From Paenibacillus alba (GTDB lineage Bacteria; Bacillota; Bacilli; Paenibacillales; NBRC-103111), in the NCBI RefSeq assembly GCF_013204855.1, contig NZ_JABMKZ010000011.1, positions 124,001-188,000 of the forward strand: a stretch of 64,000 bases of DNA. Reading direction: 5' to 3'. This document shows, one piece after another, positions 62,599 through 64,000 of this stretch (the stretch's first letter is position 1; each line of letters opens with the position of its first letter). Under the pieces are notes generated by a model. It was not told the DNA's origin. It did no database searches and saw only the letters and a list, made by a program, of their open reading frames with translations. Both the position numbers and the translations under genes were made by a program.

Positions 62599-63023
62599 TG
62601 CTTCAGCAGCTCCTCACGAGCTTTATCGCAACAGCCGCTTTCGCTATCCTTTTCAACGTGCCCAAACGATCGCTTATACAGTGTGGTTTCGTGGGTATGG
62701 TGGGTTGGATGCTGTACGTATCTTGTCAATTGATTCCCCTTAATCCCATTTTGGCTACATTGATCGCTTCATTTTTCGTTACCGTAGTCAGCCAATTTTT
62801 CGCTAAAATCTACAAAACACCTGTCATCGTCTTTAGCGTCTCTGGGATTATCCCGTTAGTTCCCGGCGGTTTAGCCTATGATGCTATGAGGAATGTCGTC
62901 CTCAATAACTACGATTTGGCCGTACAGCTGGCTGCAAAAGCGTTTATGCTCTCCGGTGCTATCGCTATCGGTCTCGTCTTCTCAGAAGTCATCCATCATT
63001 TATTTCGACGTGTTAAAGCATGA
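62595..63023 (+). CDS. threonine/serine exporter subunit, ThrE C-domain (PF12821-like)
   Basis: 142 aa with about five membrane segments, and the motif VSGIIPLVPGGLAYDAMRNV that mirrors the MPLVPGLLITNAVRDLM motif of its partner. Its start overlaps the stop of the partner gene by 4 bp. Together they correspond to a full-length ThrE exporter. No clear terminator follows; a small hairpin (GCCTATT-TCCC-AATAGGC, about 63030-63047) lacks a T-run. Confidence 0.92.
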   Translation: MMLQQLLTSFIATAAFAILFNVPKRSLIQCGFVGMVGWMLYVSCQLIPLNPILATLIASFFVTVVSQFFAKIYKTPVIVFSVSGIIPLVPGGLAYDAMRNVVLNNYDLAVQLAAKAFMLSGAIAIGLVFSEVIHHLFRRVKA

Positions 63024-63173
63024 ACCAACGCCTATTTCCCAATAGGCAGCACCCCGCTTATAGTTTATACCTATAAACATAATCGGTTTTATGTCTTAGA
63101 TTTCTCACCGTTTTCCAGTTAGAATGAACTCCATAACCAAGCAAGCATTCAGCAGAACGGAGTGGATCTATCC

Positions 63174-63872
63174 ATGAATAAGCAGTCAAATGAGAATATT
63201 ACGATGAAATTTAATGAAGTAGCTGAAAAGTATGACAGCCAGCGAAGAAAGCTGATTCCCTGTTTCGACGACTTCTACCAGACGGCCGCTGCTTTGGCTC
63301 AAACCAACCAGCCAGCGCCGCGAATACTGGACCTAGGTGCCGGTACAGGACTTTTCTCATCTTATATCCTTGAGCAAAATCCTGCCGCCAAACTCACCTT
63401 AATCGATCTTTCACAGGGGATGCTTGACGTTGCCAAGCTTCGTTTTGGAAACAATCAACCTAACATAACGATGTTTACCGGCGATTACAGTACGTTCGAA
63501 AGCTCTGAGCCTTTTGACTGTATCGTCTCTGCCCTCTCCATCCATCATCTGGAGGATGCTGCGAAGCAAATCTTATTTGATCACATTTATAAACTGCTTA
63601 AGCCAGGCGGCCTTTTCGTCAACGCAGATCAAGTGCTGGGCAGCAGCCCCTTTCTCGATCAGCTTTACCGTTCCGATTGGGAGGCCAAAATAGAAGCAAC
63701 CGACTTAAGCTATGAAGCCTTGCAAGCCGCTTACGAAAGAACGAAGCTGGATAAGATGGCTCCCCTTGATCAGCAGCTGGATTGGCTGCGAACCAGTGGT
63801 TTCATTGACGTCGACTGCGTCTACAAATATTATAATTTCGTCGTCATGTATGCTCGCAAACCAAGCGTGTAG
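63174..63872 (+). CDS. class I SAM-dependent methyltransferase
   Basis: 232 aa from the ATG (a GTG four codons earlier overlaps GGAG). N-terminus NKQSNENITMKFNEVAEKYD, SAM motif RILDLGAGTGLFSSYIL, then LTLIDLSQGMLDVAKLRF and LLKPGGLFVNADQVLGSSPF: Methyltransf_11/UbiE-like. Substrate unknown. It is unrelated in detail to the methyltransferase at 46519. Confidence 0.9.
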   Translation: MNKQSNENITMKFNEVAEKYDSQRRKLIPCFDDFYQTAAALAQTNQPAPRILDLGAGTGLFSSYILEQNPAAKLTLIDLSQGMLDVAKLRFGNNQPNITMFTGDYSTFESSEPFDCIVSALSIHHLEDAAKQILFDHIYKLLKPGGLFVNADQVLGSSPFLDQLYRSDWEAKIEATDLSYEALQAAYERTKLDKMAPLDQQLDWLRTSGFIDVDCVYKYYNFVVMYARKPSV

Positions 63873-63876
63873 CATA

Positions 63877-64000
63877 TTACCATATGTTCGGTTTGGCCAC
63901 CATGAACCACATCATGGAGAGCGTAATAATCACATACCAGATTAACGCTTTGCGCAGCTTATTTACCAAGTCATTACGATCTTCATGAGGCGCTTTGAGC
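63877..64000 (-). CDS. C-terminal end of a membrane protein, cut by the window edge
   Basis: The last 41 codons of a minus-strand gene whose start lies beyond base 64000. It ends with a charged stretch (LKAPHEDRNDLVNKLRKALI) and a membrane segment (WYVIITLSMMWFMVAKPNIW), then TAA. Too short to name. Confidence 0.55.
   Translation of the reverse strand, partial: LKAPHEDRNDLVNKLRKALIWYVIITLSMMWFMVAKPNIW

Overview
The window looks like chromosomal DNA of an endospore-forming, low-to-mid GC Firmicute of the Bacillales, most probably a Paenibacillus or close relative. The basis is spore-coat genes of the CotB/CotG/CotH type, two SLH-domain surface proteins, a YheC/YheD-type spore protein, a very large secreted pectin-degrading enzyme, a Mn-dependent pyrophosphatase (PpaC), strong AGGAGG-type ribosome binding sites with frequent GTG/TTG starts, and many intrinsic terminators. 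No rRNA, tRNA, CRISPR array or intact insertion sequence was seen.

Layout. 1-8 kb: a NarL-type two-component system, an HxlR/GNAT pair, a DinB-WYL-flavoprotein cluster and an SLH protein. 8-15 kb: an esterase, a small GNAT protein, ilvD, a 112-bp tandem array and two MFS exporters. 15-24 kb: a HAEG-repeat Peptidase_G2 protein and a 2135-residue rhamnogalacturonan acetylesterase/lyase. 24-29 kb: a tiny zinc-ribbon gene, an MBL hydrolase, a broken ANT(6)-type resistance gene, a holin-like protein, a second SLH protein and an NlpC/P60 hydrolase. 29-37 kb: a methyltransferase and a spore-coat neighbourhood (ArsB-like pump, CotH kinase, CotG-like and CotB-like substrates, two paralogous coat-like proteins). 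37-51 kb: a Lon-like PDZ protease, a eukaryotic-type HisA, PAP2, YheC/D, Nudix, DUF2334, a methyltransferase, YitT and a Gfo/Idh oxidoreductase. 51-64 kb: a kinase-like/HPr-like pair, a CDF transporter, multicopper oxidase, MsrAB, PpaC, polysaccharide deacetylase, a second 112-bp array beside a G-rich satellite, a DUF2087/GIY-YIG pair, DUF6157, DUF1697, HAD phosphatase, a split ThrE-type exporter and a methyltransferase.

The most unusual signal is not a gene. Six intergenic loci carry series of short palindromes whose centres alternate at about 51 and 61 bp. Four loci are tetrads spanning 161-163 bp between first and last centres, and two are tandem arrays of 5 and 8 units of 112 bp (51+61). 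The palindrome sequence differs between locus classes (CCTGCA/TGCAGG, GAG..CTC, CATTGG/CCAATG) but the geometry does not. I do not recognise this as a described element. It could be a helically phased protein-binding platform or a structured repeat family kept uniform within each locus.

Limits: everything here is read by eye from sequence. Family assignments rest on remembered motifs, residue positions in long proteins are approximate, and starts were moved from the longest open frame wherever a ribosome binding site or an overlapping terminator argued for it.
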